From JBMNUL01 sp050946255 (GTDB lineage Bacteria > Actinomycetota > Coriobacteriia > Coriobacteriales > CADBOM01): a stretch of 15,428 bases of DNA. Each line of letters starts with the position of its first letter. The first letter of the stretch is position 1. The position numbers and the translations under genes are program-made. This document shows positions 14,104 through 15,428 of this stretch, piece by piece. The notes beneath the pieces are model-generated. The model was not told where the DNA came from, searched no databases, and saw only the letters and a program-made list of their open reading frames with translations. The stretch is taken from positions 1 to 15,428 of the forward strand of contig JBMNUL010000052.1 in the NCBI GenBank assembly GCA_050946255.1. Reading direction: 5' to 3'.

Positions 14104-15222
14104 TTAGATGGTCTGTAGCTCGTGGGGGCTTCCGGTGAAGTCCTCGAAGCCATCCTCGCGGACGACCCCGAAGTCCTCGATTCTCACTCCCCCGACGCCC
14201 GGGACATAGATTCCAGGCTCGACTGTAACGACGTTTCCCACTTCCAGCACTCCAGTGCTCCTGGGGCTGAGCGTCGGCATCTCGTGGATGTCTATTCCAA
14301 CTCCGTGGCCGAGTGAATGCCCGAAGCAATCCGGATACCCGCCCTTGGAGATAATCGTCTGTGCCAGCTCGTGGACCTCTCTCCGCTCGACTCCCGGCCT
14401 TATCACGCTCTTGCAAGCCTCGTGGGCCTCCAGCACGATGTCGTATATCTCGTGGAGTTGCTGCGACACCTCTCCTATGGCGACGGTCCTGGTCATGTCG
14501 GAGCAGTAGTCTCCAAAGGATGCCCCGAAGTCGAACACGACGAACTCGCCCTCCTCGATCTTCTTTTCCGAGGGAACCGCATGCGGCATTGCGGAATGGA
14601 AACCGCTGGCCGCAATCGTGGGGAACGCGAGGCCAGTTGCGCCGAGCCCGCGCATCTTGTATTCCATCTCGTTGGCCACCTGCATCTCGGTCATCCCGGG
14701 CTCGAGCCAGGTGAGGAGGTCCGCGAATGCCTCATCGGTGATCTTCTGCGCTCTCTTCATGAGCTCGATTTCGGATTCGTCCTTGACCGTCCGGAGCGCT
14801 AGAACCGGGTCCTCGGTCTCGACCAGCTCGAATGAGACCCCGGCGTCCTGAAGCTCTTTTGCGAGGAGCCTCCACTCGTTCAGGGGGATGTTCGACTCGA
14901 TGCCGATCCTGATCTGCTTGCCAACACCAAGCTCATCTGCCCTCTTGGCAATCTCTGTGGCAGCGTACTTGGCATGGGAGATCCTCTCATCCGAGATATC
15001 TAGACCTTCCCTAGCAGGATTCGAGCGCATCGCCTCAGAATACCTGGAGTCGGTGTGCACCGAGAAATCCCCGCCCACCATGAGCGCAAGATGAGCGGCC
15101 TCGGAATCGAACACGCCGGAGAATCCGGTCAGCCACCTGATATCAGAAGTCTTCCTGCAGTAATAGGCATCCAGCGAGAGCTCCTCCAGGCTCTGTCCCA
15201 GCTTCTCGAATCTCTCCCTCAC
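14104..15222 (-). CDS. pepP: Xaa-Pro aminopeptidase/dipeptidase (M24 family)
   Basis: 372 residues. It has an N-terminal creatinase-like domain (about 1-130) and a C-terminal 'pita-bread' metallopeptidase domain. The five ligands of the two-metal centre are visible in order: Asp in VFDFGA, Asp in CSDMTRT, His in FGHSLGHGVG, Glu in VEPGIY and Glu in VRIEDFGVV. It removes N-terminal residues before proline or splits Xaa-Pro dipeptides in the cytosol. Length fits the Gram-positive PepQ/YpdF/YqhT group that sits between aroQ and efp, so the exact specificity (aminopeptidase P or prolidase) is open. The start is GTG (15222-15220), overlapping the aroQ stop as GTGA, which implies coupled translation. 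Confidence 0.93.
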   Translation of the reverse strand: MRERFEKLGQSLEELSLDAYYCRKTSDIRWLTGFSGVFDSEAAHLALMVGGDFSVHTDSRYSEAMRSNPAREGLDISDERISHAKYAATEIAKRADELGVGKQIRIGIESNIPLNEWRLLAKELQDAGVSFELVETEDPVLALRTVKDESEIELMKRAQKITDEAFADLLTWLEPGMTEMQVANEMEYKMRGLGATGLAFPTIAASGFHSAMPHAVPSEKKIEEGEFVVFDFGASFGDYCSDMTRTVAIGEVSQQLHEIYDIVLEAHEACKSVIRPGVERREVHELAQTIISKGGYPDCFGHSLGHGVGIDIHEMPTLSPRSTGVLEVGNVVTVEPGIYVPGVGGVRIEDFGVVREDGFEDFTGSPHELQTI

Positions 15223-15428
15223 AGTTCATCGCCCCCATTTGTGATATTTGCCACCAGCATCTCGATCGCGTCGACATAGCCCTTGCGCCCGAGGCCCTTG
15301 ATCTGGCCAACGCAAGCCGGTGCGATGACCGAGGTCCTCCTGAACTCCTCCCTCTGGGATATGTCGCTCAAGTGCACTTCGACGACCGGAATCGAGATGG
15401 CGTCCACCGCATCATGGAGAGCATAGGA
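15219..15428 (-). CDS. aroQ: Type II 3-dehydroquinate dehydratase (C-terminal part)
   Basis: Sixty-nine C-terminal codons are in the window; the N-terminal half lies beyond the right edge. The frame begins SYALHDAVDAISIPVVEVHLSD and continues with SQREEFRRTSVIAPACVG, then GQIKGLGRKGYVDAIEML, the recognisable AroQ ending. The EVHLS block carries the family's catalytic-site His. Many relatives read NIHAREEFR at the next block, and here it is DISQREEFR. The enzyme dehydrates 3-dehydroquinate to 3-dehydroshikimate in the shikimate pathway. It overlaps pepP by four bases. The aroQ-pepP-efp order is common in Gram-positive bacteria. Confidence 0.93.
   Translation of the reverse strand, partial: SYALHDAVDAISIPVVEVHLSDISQREEFRRTSVIAPACVGQIKGLGRKGYVDAIEMLVANITNGGDEL

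Overview
The window is 15.4 kb of moderately GC-rich bacterial chromosome. Apart from a 40-codon gene tail at the far left, every gene is on the minus strand. Read in the direction of transcription (right to left) the order is: aroQ (partial), pepP-type aminopeptidase, efp, a carboxyltransferase-BCCP fusion, accC, an Asp23-family gene, nusB, xseB, dxs, tlyA, nadK, recN, steA and a steB/mctB-family gene. The block tlyA-nadK-recN-steA-steB is the same order as mycobacterial Rv1694-Rv1698 and marks the host as Actinomycetota. The aroQ-pepP-efp, Asp23-nusB-xseB and dxs neighbourhood, with a split pyruvate-carboxylase-like enzyme, fits a Coriobacteriia-like lineage best. That placement is an inference from gene order and protein style, not from a database search.

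Right part (13.4-15.4 kb): the end of type II dehydroquinase (shikimate pathway) overlaps a metal-dependent Xaa-Pro peptidase by 4 bases (GTGA). Elongation factor P follows behind its own AT-rich promoter region. Middle part (9.8-13.2 kb): a two-gene biotin carboxylation module. One protein carries a pyruvate carboxylase/oxaloacetate decarboxylase-type carboxyltransferase joined to a complete AccB-like carrier protein, and the other is the biotin carboxylase AccC. Together they should form a two-subunit biotin-dependent carboxylase acting between pyruvate and oxaloacetate. Its leader contains two good hairpins.

Central part (8.2-9.75 kb): an Asp23-family envelope-stress protein, NusB and the small subunit of exonuclease VII are packed with 3-base gaps. 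NusB and XseB both end in long acidic, disordered tails, and xseA, the usual partner and neighbour of xseB, is absent here. A 291-base AT-rich gap with hairpins precedes dxs. Left part (0.3-7.9 kb): dxs (isoprenoid precursors), tlyA (rRNA 2'-O-methylation), nadK, recN (recombination repair), steA and steB (cytokinesis/envelope). From tlyA to steA these are spaced by 1 base or overlap by 4-8 bases, so they look like one translation-coupled operon. The left edge holds two families of tandem direct repeats between the convergent end of a plus-strand gene and the end of steB.

No mobile element, CRISPR array, tRNA or rRNA was seen. This is mostly a housekeeping region. The features most worth a second look are the PycB-AccB fusion, the paired acidic tails with missing xseA, the SteA/SteB reading of the 'copper transporter' gene, and the tandem repeats at the left edge.
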